A stretch of 64,000 bases of DNA, taken from contig OX485808.1 in assembly GCA_950295325.1 (NCBI GenBank), forward strand, positions 8,868,501 through 8,932,500, written 5' to 3'. The DNA comes from Polytrichum commune. Lineage: Eukaryota; Streptophyta; Polytrichopsida; Polytrichales; Polytrichaceae. The notes beneath the pieces are model-generated. The model did no database searches and had not been told where the DNA came from. It saw only the letters and a list, made by a program, of their open reading frames with translations. The translations under genes and the position numbers were made by a program. Of the stretch, positions 63,920 to 64,000 are shown piece after piece (within the stretch, counting starts at the first letter, position 1; each line of letters begins with the position of its first letter).

Positions 63920-64000
63920 CTCGGGGGGGGGGGGGGTAGTCATTGGTTGGAGTAGCAATATACGTGCGAACAAATGATAGGGTATTTTTAAAACATGGGG
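63920..64000 (+). mobile_element. Poly-G-ended MITE, second copy, cut by the window end
   Basis: CTC, 14 G (63923-63936), then TAGTCATTGGTTGGAGTAGC and on to the window end. It matches 52639-52722 almost base for base while the sequence to the left is unrelated, so 63920 is the element boundary. Confidence 0.75.

Overview
The window looks like nuclear DNA of a land plant. It carries two intron-containing genes with GT-AG introns and plant-type products: a nucleolar DEAD-box helicase with a GUCT domain, and a GH32 acid invertase with the plant-specific 9-nt mini-exon. Around them lies repeat-rich, AT-rich intergenic DNA full of small transposons. I cannot place the lineage. Nothing points specifically to a flowering plant, and the LINE at the left end is unlike the L1 and RTE elements usual there.

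Layout. 1-10317: a long, decayed, strongly A/C-biased LINE whose 5' end is outside the window. It has about 0.8-0.9 kb 5' monomers, an N-terminal 2A peptide, an APE-type endonuclease, a reverse transcriptase, a Cys/His cluster, a possible methyltransferase-like segment, RNase H, and a C-terminal CCHC/RHN/RPD region resembling the R2-type restriction-like endonuclease. Its 3' end is a hairpin plus a TTA tail. 13230-14680: a decayed hAT-type transposase. 15250-20019: an RH7/PRH75-like helicase gene of 14 coding exons with a telo-box upstream. 20771-20855: a tRNA-Gly(CCC) gene with an apparent 14-nt intron. 21.9-24.2 kb: short tandem arrays. 26.3-27.8 kb: a tRNA 5'-half relic and a roughly 415-bp tandem array just upstream of the invertase. 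28570-37935: a nine-exon invertase predicted to be 625 residues, with all three catalytic acidic residues present and introns enlarged by local duplications, a foldback element and a SINE.

38-64 kb holds no gene I can support. It contains Tourist-like MITEs of three families sharing one terminal motif and TWA target duplications, a 149-bp tandem array, and a pogo/Tigger-like transposon (51664-53130) with TA target site and a nested poly-G-ended MITE. It also holds a MITE whose empty site is preserved in a neighbouring duplicate, tRNA-like SINEs, and a 69-bp LINE 3' fragment with a clean 11-bp target duplication (61343-61411). The hairpin of that fragment matches the 3' hairpin of the LINE at the left end, with a compensatory base-pair change.

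The most unusual object is the LINE: an apparent dual-endonuclease, RNase H-bearing element with an N-terminal 2A in a land plant. All domain calls come from reading motifs by eye; no database search was run.
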